Of a DNA stretch of 64,000 nt, positions 21,330-32,976 are shown piece by piece (the first letter of the stretch is position 1; each line of letters begins with the position of its first letter). The notes beneath the pieces are model-generated. The model had not been told where the DNA came from, did not search any database, and saw nothing but the letters and a program-made list of their open reading frames with translations. The position numbers and the translations under genes are program-made. This DNA is from Isoetes taiwanensis (taxonomy: Eukaryota > Streptophyta > Lycopodiopsida > Isoetales > Isoetaceae). The stretch is from assembly GCA_021234155.1 (NCBI GenBank), contig JAJEKV010000050.1, positions 2,243,842 through 2,307,841 of the forward strand. Reading direction: 5' to 3'.

Positions 21330-22830
21330 GGTTAATGTGGTCTGGTTAATATGGCTATCCGATATCATCCAGGTGGTTAATGAGACCAAAAAAAAAAATA
21401 GTTAATTTGGCCAAAAATTGGTTAATGTGGCAAAAAAACCAGGCTTCAAACTGTACGACGGGGGCAGAAATTTCGATCGCCCGCTTGGCTCCATAGGCGG
21501 CTTGATTCGCTTTAGAAGCGTGCCAATCGCTTCATATGATGGTTTTTCCCTAGTAGCTCGGGGGTGTGGTCCACTGTTATGCACTCAAAATATCCTTATT
21601 ATGGAGTCTTAACCTTTATTTATACCCTAAGAAAATTATCCTTGTATTAAGCCAAGCTAATCTCCTTAATAATATCCCAGTCCAAAAATAGCAGTTTCTG
21701 AAAGGCCAAACTTCAAAAGGCCATATCTCCGCGAATATAAGTTGGATTATTATGCTCCAGGGCTCATTGGAAAGCACTCAGAGTCTAGTTTCCGGATTGG
21801 GATCGTTCATTTGCTAACTCCTTGTGGATAGTGAGCTATCACCAAGAGAGTGGCCGTGGGTCAGACTGGACTGCACAGCCAAGATTCCTGTTCTTGCCTC
21901 CTGAACCCCTGTTGCTTTCATAAACTTTATCTTCATCCCTAAACTCTCCCTCTGGAGTGCATATCAGGCTGAGATAGTGATTTCTCAGTTCCCTGGATAA
22001 CGATTTCCAGGCTCAGGATAACGGTTTCCTGAAGGACCCAGTTGGGTGGTGTTCTTTTGCTCCCATATTCCATATTGATCCAATTGATATTAATGCACAA
22101 AAAGAACACAAATTCAGATTAGTTACCCCAAAGAATTCTAATCACTTTGTGTTCCTTTTGTGCATCATAATAAACTCATTAGAGCAAAAGAGATTAGAGG
22201 AGGTAGCTCACCACCCAACCGGTCCTTCAGAAAAACTCATATCCCGGAAAAAAAAGCGAAATCGCTATCCGTGAACTGAGAAATCGTTATCTCAGCCTGA
22301 TATACACTCCAGAGGGAGGGTTTAGGGATGAAGATAAAGTTTATGAAAGCAAACAGGGGTTCGGAGGCAAGAACAGAATCTTGGTCAGTCAAAATTCCAC
22401 CCACGACCACTCTTTTGGTGATATCTCACGATCCACAGGGAGTTAGTGAATGAGCGACCCCCATCCGGAAACTAGACTCTGAGTGCTTTCCAATGAGCCC
22501 TGGATCGTAATTGTCCGACTTATATTCGGGGAGATATGACCTTTTGAAGTTGGCCTTTTAGAAACTGCTATTTTTGGACTGGGATATTATCAAGGAGATT
22601 AGCTTGGCTTAATACAAGGATAATTTTCTTAGGGTATCAAATAAAGGTTAAGACTCCATAATAAGGTTATTTTGAGTGCATAACAGTGGACCACACCCCC
22701 GAGCTACTGGGGAAAAACCATCATATCAAGTAGAACCGGATCGAAAAACCCAAAAACGATTGGTTTTTGGGCTTCAAACGATATTGTTCTTCATGGTTGA
22801 TATAGGATGGCTACATTAACCACATCCTGC
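21330..22830. repeat. Large near-perfect palindrome (foldback element)
   Basis: The well-matched arms are 21534-22122 and 22138-22726, exact mirror positions about a 15-nt centre (22123-22137). Examples: ATATGATGGTTTTTCCC near 21534 answers GGGGAAAAACCATCATAT near 22726, and GCACAAAAAGAACACA near 22095 answers TGTGTTCCTTTTGTGC near 22150. Arms differ by scattered substitutions and small indels. Weaker similarity runs out to about 21330 and 22830 (GTGGTTAATGT words). No coding was recognised. It could be a foldback transposon, a head-to-head duplication, or a hairpin RNA source. Confidence 0.85.
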
Positions 22831-25039
22831 TTGAAGAATACGATGTTCTGATGTGAGCAGACTACTTGGGAAACCTATGTTCTTAGCTTCCTAGAATTTG
22901 TTGGTAACATGTACTTCATGCTGATATGAGACATTAAGATTGATGTGTCGAACAAACTTGCAAAAGTAATAAGTTTCTGGCGTGAACATGGTTGTTAAAA
23001 ACTCTGAAAGTTTGCTTTGTCAGCTTTGCATTCATTAGTAACAGGCAAGGCTAACTAGTCTAGGGACTAGCCTAGTAAAGTAAACTTGTATTTATTGCAT
23101 AAACATGATGCAATTGCTCAGTTAGAAACTCTTTAAGAGTGCTCTGTTCTTATGCTTTGTTGACGTCAGCAAAACTACTATAGTTGGCCATAATGAAAAC
23201 AAGCGCTTTCCAATTTGATTTATCCAAGTCAACTCATACCCCATTTTGGACATTCAACAAAAGCGTTAGAGCAGCCCTTTCTTTACCTTTCCTTAAGGAA
23301 AAAATCTAATGACATGATGTGTACAATATAGGGGAAGGCTTGGGCATCTTTGACCTATGCATCAAGAAACTGGACCCATAATGTGCTACAACTCTGAATA
23401 TCTAATTCGCATTTTCGGCTGCAGGATTCTATGTTGTTGAAATGACAACAATGACCAAATTGGGAACAATTGTGAATATTTAATTTGCATTTTCGGCTAT
23501 AGGACTCTATGTTTTCAAAATGACCAAATTGGGTCTTGGGTTATGCATGAACGAGATGCATTGCATGCACGCAATAAATAGGCAAAGATGGATGGCATTG
23601 GGAAATTGCGCGAGAAATTCCATAGTCGTTTCTTAGGCAACAATTCGAGCCGCTTTGACGAATAGTCAAAGTCAATGGATGCGAATGCGACAAACTTTAC
23701 AAGGCAGAAAAGCCGCAATATGGTCTATCCTTGACCTCGAAAATCTGAACAAAATCTTCAGCCGAATCTCCCGATTTAAAATGTGGATTGCGATTGTTGA
23801 AGAAATTTTTGTCTGCCTTGTTTTTTGTTGCAGCAGATTCCGTTATTCCGCCTGAAGTCTGTGCCCACGATTTCATGCTGGTCTATGATTCTCAACATTC
23901 CTCGTTTGATTTCTTCCTACTGTCTGCGTCAGTCAAAACTAAGAATTCTAAATTTAAGTAGTTCCTGCATTGAACAATCTCCATTGTACAGAAACCGCTT
24001 CAATGCCATCAGATTCTTTGCGTCCTTTGAAGTCTGTAACGACTGATATTAATCTTCGCATGCTTTGAAATCTGTAAAGACTGAATTACTCAGATTCATT
24101 TGCTGTTCACAAACATTTAATTGCCACGTTTTGAGATTTAGCCATTGTTTTGTAGTTTTCTCGTTATAACGAATAATTTCTTGTTCTTGGGTCCCAAATA
24201 AATCACCCTCACTCAAGTATTTGTAATCAAATACTTAATTCTTCAGTCTATTGAAAATTGGATATGAAAAATGGATGGCCAAGATTGGTGGAAAAGTTTG
24301 GACGTCCCAAACTGATTGATCTTTTTTTGCATGTCACTTGCACGAGGAGAAAATTCAATTCTTCTCTACACTATGCATTAAACGCATATCTTGACATCAA
24401 CTTAACACATCCAACACGCCAAAGGACTTGTTGGGCAACTCTCAGTGCAGCATCATCTTATTTGCTGTTGATATAATAGTTCGGTTTTTCATTCGCATAA
24501 CCATGATTTGCAATTTAAGGATATCCATTTCAAAGCCAAGTGAGAGTTTTTTTCGTGGACATACTTGCAATGTTTTAATTCCATATGGATGAAAAACTTT
24601 AAGATAATTTTGAGCATTTGAGGCCGGATATTCATTGGCATAAAATTACTTAAGGAATTCAAAAAGTAAGGACATGAATATGCCATGGGAGAGATCCGTA
24701 GATGTTGTGATTTCAATTAGCATTATAAACTACTGAAATTGGGAAGATGGTGGGAACATAAAATTTAAGTTGTAGAACACGAGCTTAAACATTGAACTAT
24801 GGGCGAAGACTTGCTAGTAAGATTTCCTTCTTTGAAGATCAACCTTTTAAAAGAATTGGTGAACATATCGGAAAAAGAACATGAAGAAGACACTTTTAGT
24901 ATAGAGGCTGATAGTCTAAAAAAACATGGAACCATCATTCATTTATTTTGGAATAATGTCTTAACATTGGGACAACTTTTGGATTGAAGGTTTTTGCAAG
25001 TTAAACTATTTCATATATGTTATTTCATTTTGCAATTAA
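22831..25039. other. Intergenic, nothing recognised
   Basis: AT-rich with short frames lacking known motifs. A 62-codon frame at 24799-24987 is charged (NISEKEHEEDTF) but unsupported. Confidence 0.45.
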
Positions 25040-25200
25040 ACATAGAATCACAAATAGAAGTACGTATAGCCAACGCAGAGATAGAGATAGCATAAAGAGA
25101 GAAAAGAATAGAATGAAGAGATAGATAGAGCGAATAGAAAAGAAGGGCATATACAATAGAGAGGAGAGAGGAAAGATAGATACATAGAATAGATTTTGTT
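25040..25200 (+). repeat. Purine-rich GATA/GAGA low-complexity tract
   Basis: About 150 bp dominated by GATAGA and GAGA words, for example around 25078-25140. Confidence 0.7.
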
Positions 25201-26095
25201 ACATCCACAAAGACCAATAAGTCATGGACCCGTGTCTCAAAAGGTTTTCAAGGGAAAGACTTTAATTTGGTAATAATAATTATGATACTAGAAAGTCAAT
25301 AATAAACTTGCCAATACAAAGGAGATGACTGGCGATGGCTCAGCAAATGAAGACGCGCATCTAGCACCTCAAGAATGTATACTGCCAAGTAATGCACCAG
25401 AAGGTTCTTTGAGAAGTTGTGAACATGGAATGTAATAAACCGTAGAAAAAGGGTTTTTTCTGGGCCAAAACTGTACCCATATATAGGAGAGGATGTTTTT
25501 CTTACTTGAATTCCGTATCCTTATATTATAAAACCGTGGCGTCTGTCTGTCCACCCGATCGACGACCGAGATCGTTCCAATGTCCCTCTGCCCCGTCCGA
25601 CGGCCCAGATTTGCCTGTTTATCCCTCCTCTTTGATCAATGGCTTAGATTGTGCCATATGGCATGTTGTCCGTGTGTCCCCGAACGAAGGGTGCGACGTC
25701 TTAGCCAAATATTATTGCCGCCTTCGTGGAAATTTGAGGATTTTGATGATAAATGCAAATTTTTCACCGTATTGAATGATGGGCCGACAGGCTTAGCATT
25801 GTCTTAAAATGAATTTTTGAGAAACCAACGGTCCATGGAAAATAGGAAAAAAAAAGCAATCGTCAATCCTTCTTAAGTATGGCAGAAGGATGATAATTTG
25901 CATAAGGAGGCCGTGTTGGAGCTTTATTTATCTTTCAAGATTCAGCTCTCATCCTTGATAAGGTAAAAATTTCTGACTTTGCTCGGATTTTGCAAAATTG
26001 GGCCTGCAAATTGGTGGTGCTTTGCAATTTACAATTAGCTTGGATCTACAATGCAAGACCCTATCCCCGATGATCTAATCCATTTTCTCGATTTC
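25201..26095. other. Intergenic, 5' of the histone H4 relic
   Basis: Contains a TATA-like TATATTATAAAA (25522-25533). It is followed by three related words near 25554, 25597 and 25637 (GATCGACGACCGAGAT, GTCCGACGGCCCAGAT, GATCAATGGCTTAGAT). No coding was recognised. Confidence 0.35.
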
Positions 26096-26336
26096 AAAAG
26101 GCACAAGACGGTCCTTCATGATAATATCCAAGGTATCACAAAGCCTGCAATCCGGCATTTTGCCAGATGTGGAGGTGTCAAAAGAATCAATGGGCTCATC
26201 TATGAAGAAACTAAGTAGAGGTGTTCTCAAAATCTTCCTTGAGAATGCCATTCGTGATGGTGTCATTTATTTTGAGCATGCCCGTCGCAAGACTATAACT
26301 GCCATGGATGTAGTAAAGACTGGTAAGGCTTATTAG
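26096..26336 (+). pseudogene. Histone H4 pseudogene
   Basis: The intronless translation follows H4 from the basic patch onwards: [34 protein letters not shown], then (after a 4-bp insertion, AAGT) [20 protein letters not shown] and [13 protein letters not shown]. The end is shortened and stops before the GFGG terminus. The N-terminal tail is not recognisable. H4 pairs with H3 in nucleosomes; the frameshift near 26210 and the missing tail make this a relic. Plant H4 genes are usually intronless, so lack of introns does not prove retrocopying. Confidence 0.9.
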
Positions 26337-26889
26337 TCATGTAGGTCCAAAATTAAGAGCCTTTTTAATGCTAGATGTGAAGTCATAGAAGGCTTCCGTG
26401 CTATTTTTTTTTTTAAATCTGATATGAATGTTGTCTCCTTAGGAACCATAATCTTATGAATGCTCTACTTGCCATTGGTTATTTTATGTATAGAGCGGAA
26501 TTAGATTATCCAAAAGCGGTATCCGATGTGATGGGATTTCGACCTGTGTGACAACCTTTTTTAGCTCCTACCCATAACAGAATATATCTGAGTTTAGGTA
26601 AGCCCTGAGATAGCCCCGAGGTACGAAAGTAGCAGTGCAATGATTGTGGTTTTGGGGCCTTATGAATCATGGATAGTACTATTTTGCCTGCTCTCAGGCT
26701 TGCACAATGCAAGTGCTTAGATATGGTGGCATTGTTGCATCCAAATGGTCAGTGAAGCGACCATGTTATGTGGCAGTTAGGATGTGCATACGGCCACTAG
26801 GGATTCTTTTTTTTGTTTGTGCCCAGAGAGATCTTCCACCAAAGAAATGTGAATGGTACTAATGTTGCAAGACCAAATGATGTTCAAAA

Positions 26890-27040
26890 CAAAATGCTGG
26901 GTGTTTTGCATGTTCCAAAATTGGTTGATACAATGGGCGTTGCTTTATCAATTTGGACGGTTCCAAGATGCCTCCCTTCAGACAGGCTTAGCCAAGGAAA
27001 AATGGAACTTGGTCTTGGAATCCTTAAGTATTATCATAAG
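26890..27040 (+). pseudogene. Dihydroxyacetone kinase (DhaK domain) fragment
   Basis: A short segment reads DTMGVALSIWTVP, then SDRLSQGKMELGLGI. It corresponds to the conserved plant DAK segment with TMGVALS, SDRL and GKMELGLGI. These enzymes phosphorylate dihydroxyacetone; this block belongs to the substrate-binding K domain. Only this one exon-sized piece is recognisable. The flanking sequence in the same frame does not match the family, so it is a fragment or decayed copy. Confidence 0.7.
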
Positions 27041-28059
27041 GTATCATTCATGAAGTTAAATAGGTGCATCTTCCTTTCGAAAGAGTAACCGTATAGTTTA
27101 ATTCTATAATTATTCTCCCTTAATGTGTTAGATTTGGGTGTCCTATTGGTCCCCTCAAGAATGATGTGCCTGCTAACATAAGGATTGCGTGTACCTTGTA
27201 GTTGCATGGGATTCCCGCTTCAACCACATTCTCATTCGGTTCAGATGCATACCTTTGCATTGTGCTGGAGAATGCTGGAGATGCGTCATTTGAGCCATCG
27301 TAACCTTAACTCTAAAGCATATGAAGGGATATGTGCTATGGCTTTCTTTAGATTCATTTTTAAGGAAGAAACAACTATTTTATTAACGTATATTTTCCCA
27401 TGACTTGCTTCTCTGCCTCCCCTTGCAATTTGTATTACCATGGATATAGATTGTTTTGCAAAGTCTGGTATAGTACTTATCTGCTCGAGATGCAAACGAG
27501 GAAATTGAGCCACAAAGCATTATGCTTTCTATTCCAAGGAGATGGACGTCATCTTTAACACCCGTAAGCCCAAATCCTATCATGATGTTGCTTTGGGACT
27601 TACGAGTATCAATTACACTCAAACGACAAGTTTGAAGGGTCTTTCAGGTCTGCGGATTAAATATGCATTAGAGCGAACAATTTGCATGGGTCAAAATTTA
27701 TTTTGTAAGAATACAGGACCACATGGTCCAGGGGATGGTATTCATCTAATAAAAAAAAGTCATTTATCTATCTATTTCCATTTACATTTGCTTTTTATTG
27801 CAGCATTGGGAAAGCTTCCAAAGATAAGTTGAAAACGTTGAAATCACCAACCCAAGCGGGTGCAATTATATGCATGAGGTAAAAAAACAGAGATTAATGA
27901 ACATGAGGAAAATGGAATGTAGAGTTATAAATATGAGGTTAAACTCTATCCAATCCACATGAAGAAAAAATGGTCTGAAAGAGGAAGATGATATAAAGAG
28001 TAGGAGGGAAAGGATCGATAACCAATCTTGTCTGATGTAACAACTATAATGGGGAATTG
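27041..28059. other. Intergenic, nothing recognised
   Basis: A frame at 27542-27832 looks weakly protein-like but matches nothing I know. It could include remains of the kinase copy or the Copia 3' LTR. No LTR boundary was found. Confidence 0.4.
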
Positions 28060-29560
28060 AATGGAATATTTGCTGTCCGGACAAGCTCCTCAGTCTCCAT
28101 CTGTGTATCCAAGTAACCTAAAAGCATTCAAGCCTATCTGTTTACTATGTGTGACACCGTAATGAATAATGCTTTTAAGATATCTCAAAACATGCTTAGC
28201 ATTGTGCCAATGTTCTTTTCCAGGAGTAGTCATGAATTAGCCAAGAGTATTGGCAGTGTAACTAATATCTGGTCTAGTTGCATTCGCAAGATACATAAGA
28301 GCTCTTACAAGACACACATAAGGACAATTAAACATTTATAGCTGATCCTCATAAGTTACTGGATATTGTCTCTTTGACATTCTTGTTTTCATGGAACCAA
28401 CTGGTAATGGAGTAGGTTGCTCTTTAGCACCAAATTTCTCAAGAAGTGTCTCAATGTACTTAGACTGTGAGAGTTGGAGCAAATTTTTGTCTTTGTCTCG
28501 TTTGACCTGAATACCTAAACATGACTGTATTTCCTCATGTCAACCATCTCAAATGCAGAAGGGAGTCTCCTCTTGACTGCTTGCAAGTATTCAAGGTTAT
28601 TAGATACCAAGGTAGTATCATCCCATAAAGCACAATCACTACAAAATGTTCTTGATTCCTGTTAAGTTACACATTGGAATCTACAGAACTTGGTAGAAAT
28701 CCATCAAAAATAAGGTAAGAATTCATTTTCAGATACTAGGCCCTAGAGGCTTGTCGTAGACCATATAAAGCCTTTTGCAAGTGGCAAACTAGTCTCTCAT
28801 TACTACATACTTCAAAACCTTCTGGTTGACTCATGTAGATTTCCTCACTAAAATCTCCATTGAGAAACGTAGTTTTGACATCCATTTGATTACGAACAAA
28901 TCAAATTGAGTGGCAAATATGACCAATACTCTCAAACTAGTGAGACGAACAACAGGTGAGAAAGTTTCCTCATAATTGGTTCCGACACTTGGAGTATCCT
29001 TTCGCAACTAGTCGTGCTTTGAACTTATCAAACGAGCTGTCTGCTTTGTACTTGGAATAAAAGATCCATTTACATTTAATTGGCTTTCGTCCTTCAGGAA
29101 TTTCAACAAGTTCCCAAGTATCTTTGTTGATAAAAGATTCAAACTCCGCTTTCATGGCCATGTACCAATTTTCAGCTTGTAACAAAGACATAGCCTCTTT
29201 CATTGTAACCGGATTTGCACTAGTGGCTAAAGTAACATGATATTCCAAGATCCATTTGGTGGGCTTCCATTGCCATCCTATCAGAGTCTCATTATCAGAA
29301 ACTCCAACGTCCACATCAAGTAGGCCATCATGATCCTCATCCGCACCATCATACAAATTAAACTCTTGTATGAAATCATCTTCCACTTTAGGATTTACAA
29401 GCTCATTTCCAACATGAGGAAGGAAGGAAGGAAGGAAGTTTATATGTAAATACCCATTATTCACATTAGGATTTACAACATGGAAATTTGGAGGTGCATA
29501 TCCACAGTAGGATTCAGACAACTTGAAGATGAGGAGGCCTATCATCCACATTAGGATTTA
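28060..29560 (-). pseudogene. Copia reverse transcriptase and RNase H relic
   Basis: 29551-28970 carries the N-terminal RT block: WYMAMKAEFESFINKDTWEL, KPIKCKWIFYSKYKADSSFD and KARLVAKGYS. Degraded RT sequence follows down to about 28430. RNase H is recognisable at 28320-28095 with LMYLANATRPDISY, TPGKEHWHNAKHVLRYLKS and LLGYTDGD. Stops interrupt both parts. Confidence 0.9.
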
Positions 29561-29576
29561 ATTCGCTATCAAGTAG

Positions 29577-30441
29577 CTAAAAATCACGAAGAATAACAAT
29601 TAGGGTCATGAGAAGTAACCATGTTAGCCATAGTAGACTCATCAAATACTGCATCATGACTAGTAATGACTCTTCGTGTAGCAATATCCTAAAATATTGT
29701 GCCTCCATGGCATAGCCTACAAATATGGCTTTGAGGCCAACTCTTCTCTTTTGGAATATGAACATAGGCTAAACAACCAAAAACTCACAAATTTTGAACA
29801 TTTGGTTTTACTCCCTTGTCCATAATTGCAAAGGAATTACGCCCTTTAGAGAAGAGGTTACCGTTCGATTTTGTACATAAACATCAGTAGCTACAGTTTC
29901 TGCCCAAAATGACTTATCCAAACCAGCATGGATAAGCCTACATCGAACAACATTGATTATTGTACGATTCTTGCACTCAACAACACCATGTTGTTGAGGG
30001 GGATACGGAATGGTATGCTCACGAGCTATACCATGCTCTTCACAAAAACACTTGAAGCAGGGGTAAATTTTCCACTATTGTCAGTACGTAATCTCTGAAT
30101 CACTTTGCCAGTTTGAGTCTTCATCATACTTTTAAACACTTGGAATTTGGTGAAGGCTTGGGACTGAATCGTAGGATAAAATACACAAAAGCTCTACAGG
30201 AAAAATCATCCACAAATAAGATGAAATATCGTGCATCACAGAAAGCATAAGGTAGTGGGCCACATACATCATGCATAAGCTCCAAACGATGTGTTGCACG
30301 TTTACCTTTCGCACTAAAAGGACGACGATTTTGCTTTCCAACATCACATGCCTCACATACACCCATTGATGCAGTGCTACTCAATGATAAACCATCCACG
30401 ATTCTATCAGAGGCTATGTCCAATAAATATTGGAAGTTCAC
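29577..30441 (-). pseudogene. Copia integrase relic
   Basis: 30441-30124 has the GAG-pre-integrase zinc block (GVCEACDVGKQNRRPF) and the catalytic-core start (LMHDVCGPLPYAF, FILFVDDFSCRAFVYF), where the usual D-x-x-G-P is preserved as DVCGP. The C-terminal part near 29820-29640 reads VFGCLAYVHIPK and VGLKAIFVGYAMEAQYFRIL. Frames are broken between blocks. Confidence 0.88.
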
Positions 30442-30456
30442 ATGCGCGAAGTTGAT

Positions 30457-30714
30457 TCATCTCCATGCATTGGCAGTCATAAGATTCACAAAATCATTGA
30501 TCAACCTAAACTTGTAGAGATGACCTTCTCTCGGGGCAACTCTAAGTACACATCCATCTTGGATAAATTTACACCACCGTCTGTCAAACTGAATGATTAA
30601 ACCAAGGTTCGCAAGTCTAGAGACCTGAACAAGATCGCAACGCAAACCAGGAACATGCAGAATTCCACGCAAGACTTTACTCCATGAAGATCTCCAATGC
30701 CTTTGACCTCATGA
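30457..30714 (-). pseudogene. Copia protease, C-terminal half (5' piece at 32389-32440)
   Basis: 30672-30457 encodes RGILHVPGLRCDLVQVSRLA, the usual stretch after the Copia protease active site. The active-site strand lies beyond the LINE at about 32440-32389 as MTIDSCATQF, where DSGAT is expected. The LINE therefore landed just downstream of the catalytic Asp codon. Confidence 0.85.
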
Positions 30715-30721
30715 ATTGTGT

Positions 30722-32381
30722 TATCACCAAAGAAACACAAGTTTATGAACCGAAAGTGGGCGATAGGTTTTCAACCAGTGCCTAAATGGAATGCCATATA
30801 TCAGGCAGGGTTTAGAGGTGATCATAACACTCTAGATCATGTCCTTACCATACGGGCAGTGATCGAGAGAGCTAAAGCGCCAAATTCAGCCTTATACCTG
30901 GCATTCATTGACTTTAGCAAGGCTTTTGATACAGTCCCCCGTAAAGATCTTGGTGACAGGCTGATTCAGCTGGGAGTCCCCAAGGAACTTAGAGAAGCTG
31001 TATCTCAATTATATGCTGAAGTCCTCATCACAACCTCCCGAGATCTCAGCACGGTTTTGAAGAGCACAATAAGGGTAAGGCAGGGATGTCCTCTATCCCC
31101 TACTCTGTTCGGCATTTTTATTGACGAATTAGATGACTGGTTAAGACAGAGATCACTTACAGGGACAAAGCTTGGCAGTTATATTCTTCAGCTCCTCCTC
31201 TATGCTGACGATGTAGTGTTAATTGCTAGCAAGATAAAAACACTACAAGACCATCTCGACCACTTGGAAAACTTCTGCACAGCAAAGAAGATGACAGTTA
31301 ATTTATCTAAGTCCAAAATTATGGTCTTTGGTTCCCGAGAGAGGCCAGATTTCACATATAAAGGGGGCTTGCTGGAAACAGTAGAATCATATAAATATTT
31401 GGGGATTGACCTGGCGTCTAATTACAGTTGGAAAATCTGCATTAATAGGCGAGTTTCAGGCGGGAAAGCTGCCCTATACAACATGCTGGCTAAATGTAAT
31501 AAGGCCTCACTCACGGACTGGAATTTGAAAAAGATGCTTTTCAAAACGCTTGTCCAGACGGTGGTACTATACGGTGCCCCAATCTGGGGACCAGAGATCC
31601 CAGCTCGGCTTTGGAAACAGATCAAAGCAGTCCAGAAAGCTTTCATAAAAGCGGAACTAGGCCTCAGATCTCAAATTCCATACTCTATTATGCTTGCAGA
31701 GGTCGGGTTATTACCATTGGAATTAGAGAGTTTGTATCAGTCTATAAACTTCTTTAATAGAGTGAATGCACAAGCAGCATCCCGGTTATCCCGCCAGGCG
31801 CTAGAACACTCTGAATGGAAAGGCAAGTTAACAGCTTGGGCTAATCGATGGGGGGTAACCACTTTTCCTTCCGAGAAAGAGGAAACTCGATCCATGCTGG
31901 AGAAACAAGCAATAAGCCACTTATGGGCGAACCCGGGAAAGAGAATGCTGCTATACCAGAAAAACGTCAATCCAGTGATTACAATTGAGAGTCAAATTTA
32001 TTTGATGGCCAACATTCCCAAAGGTCAAAGATGTCTTCTTGCTAGATACAGAACAGGATCTCATAGGCTTGAAATTGAGACCGGGAGGTGGTCAAACATA
32101 CAAGTGGAAGAACGTTTATGCAAAGTTTGTGATACAAAACAAATCGAGGACGAAGACCATGTTTTTACATGTTGCCCGGAATATGCTCACATCAGGGGTA
32201 ACTTTGGTATTCAAGCTACTGATTTTTTATCTTTATTGCAAATGCCACCATTGACTTTAGGTCCTTATATTAGAGCTGTTGATATTCACCGCTCTTTTTT
32301 ACTAAAGTTGTAAATAGTTTGTTCATGTGCTCCATGGTCTCTCGAGGCCCAAGAGAGCATCAGACAAATAATAATAATAAT
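30722..32381 (+). mobile_element. 5'-truncated LINE with AAT tail, inserted in Copia
   Basis: Flanked by ATTGTGT (30715-30721 and 32382-32388). The 3' end carries an (AAT)n tail just before the second copy. Truncated at the 5' end within the first RT motif, as incomplete reverse transcription produces. The relatively intact coding frame implies a recent insertion. Confidence 0.92.
30745..32313 (+). CDS. LINE reverse transcriptase, C-terminal part of ORF2
   Basis: One open frame of 522 codons plus stop from the first ATG. RT motifs in order: QAGFRGDHNTLDHV, LAFIDFSKAFDTVPR, RQGCPLSPTLF, the catalytic LLLYADDVVL (about 31195-31224) and KYLGIDL. After the thumb come VVLYGAPIWGPEIP, RTGSHRLEIETGRW and a zinc-finger-like C..C...H....C (LCKVCDTKQIEDEDHVFTCC). 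The endonuclease and RT beginning are missing, so this copy cannot be autonomous. The motif style and AAT tail differ from the L1-type relics at the window edges and suggest a Jockey/I/RTE-like clade. The exact clade is not determined. Confidence 0.92.
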   Translation: MNRKWAIGFQPVPKWNAIYQAGFRGDHNTLDHVLTIRAVIERAKAPNSALYLAFIDFSKAFDTVPRKDLGDRLIQLGVPKELREAVSQLYAEVLITTSRDLSTVLKSTIRVRQGCPLSPTLFGIFIDELDDWLRQRSLTGTKLGSYILQLLLYADDVVLIASKIKTLQDHLDHLENFCTAKKMTVNLSKSKIMVFGSRERPDFTYKGGLLETVESYKYLGIDLASNYSWKICINRRVSGGKAALYNMLAKCNKASLTDWNLKKMLFKTLVQTVVLYGAPIWGPEIPARLWKQIKAVQKAFIKAELGLRSQIPYSIMLAEVGLLPLELESLYQSINFFNRVNAQAASRLSRQALEHSEWKGKLTAWANRWGVTTFPSEKEETRSMLEKQAISHLWANPGKRMLLYQKNVNPVITIESQIYLMANIPKGQRCLLARYRTGSHRLEIETGRWSNIQVEERLCKVCDTKQIEDEDHVFTCCPEYAHIRGNFGIQATDFLSLLQMPPLTLGPYIRAVDIHRSFLLKL

Positions 32382-32388
32382 ATTGTGT

Positions 32389-32976
32389 GGCACATGAATC
32401 AATAGTCATGGAAACAACAGTTCCTGTAGAGAAAGCTGCTTCAGAAGCTTCATCACATGCAACACTAGCATGGTCATCTCAAATATGAAGTCCATCTCGG
32501 ATTGCCTGAAGTAAAGCTTTATGCTCATTAACAAAGCATTTATATGTAATAACATCCGCTTTCTACATTCAGTAACAAAAGCCTTTTCATCTTCTCGATC
32601 TTGTTTCTTACTATCAACAAGTAAAGCTTGATCTTCATGCATAGATTGCCTTTGTAATTTTTGGACCCCATCTTTTAGGGATTCACAACCCCGATCTAAG
32701 GTCATAGAATTTTTTATTGGCTAACACAGACATAAGAGTTTGAAAATCTTCCGACATGGATCCCAGAAAATGGAAAACATGTTGATCATATGGAATACTA
32801 GCACCAGTAGCAGACAATGCTTCAAGAAGCACTTTAAATTTATCCATATGTTCGTCGAATGAATCATTCAAACGATACCACAATGATGTAAGATCTTTGC
32901 GAAGACTAATCACTTCATGCATAGTCTTCTTCATGTCGGTTTTTAAAATGGATTCTTTGATAGCATAGAGAATCAA
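32389..32976 (-). pseudogene. Copia gag relic and start of protease
   Basis: 32976-32683 encodes a UBN2/gag-type stretch (LTSLWYRLNDSFDEHMDKFK, then PYDQHVFHFLGSMSEDFQTL). 32705-32406 and following frames lead, with breaks, to the protease motif. No intact CCHC knuckle was recognised. Confidence 0.8.

Larger units (their letters stand above)
28060..32976 (-). mobile_element. Ty1/Copia LTR retrotransposon relic, split by a LINE
   Basis: Minus-strand order gag, protease, integrase, reverse transcriptase, RNase H, which is the Copia order. The protease is interrupted by a plus-strand LINE (30722-32381) flanked by a 7-bp duplication. With the LINE and one ATTGTGT copy removed, the Copia sequence reads on without a gap. 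Many stops and frameshifts. LTRs were not identified. Confidence 0.9.

Noticed and set aside
25522-25670. Histone promoter elements for the H4 relic
   Set aside because: The repeated GACGGCCCAGAT-like words lie downstream of the TATA-like box and 0.4-0.5 kb from the H4 start, which is not a promoter layout.
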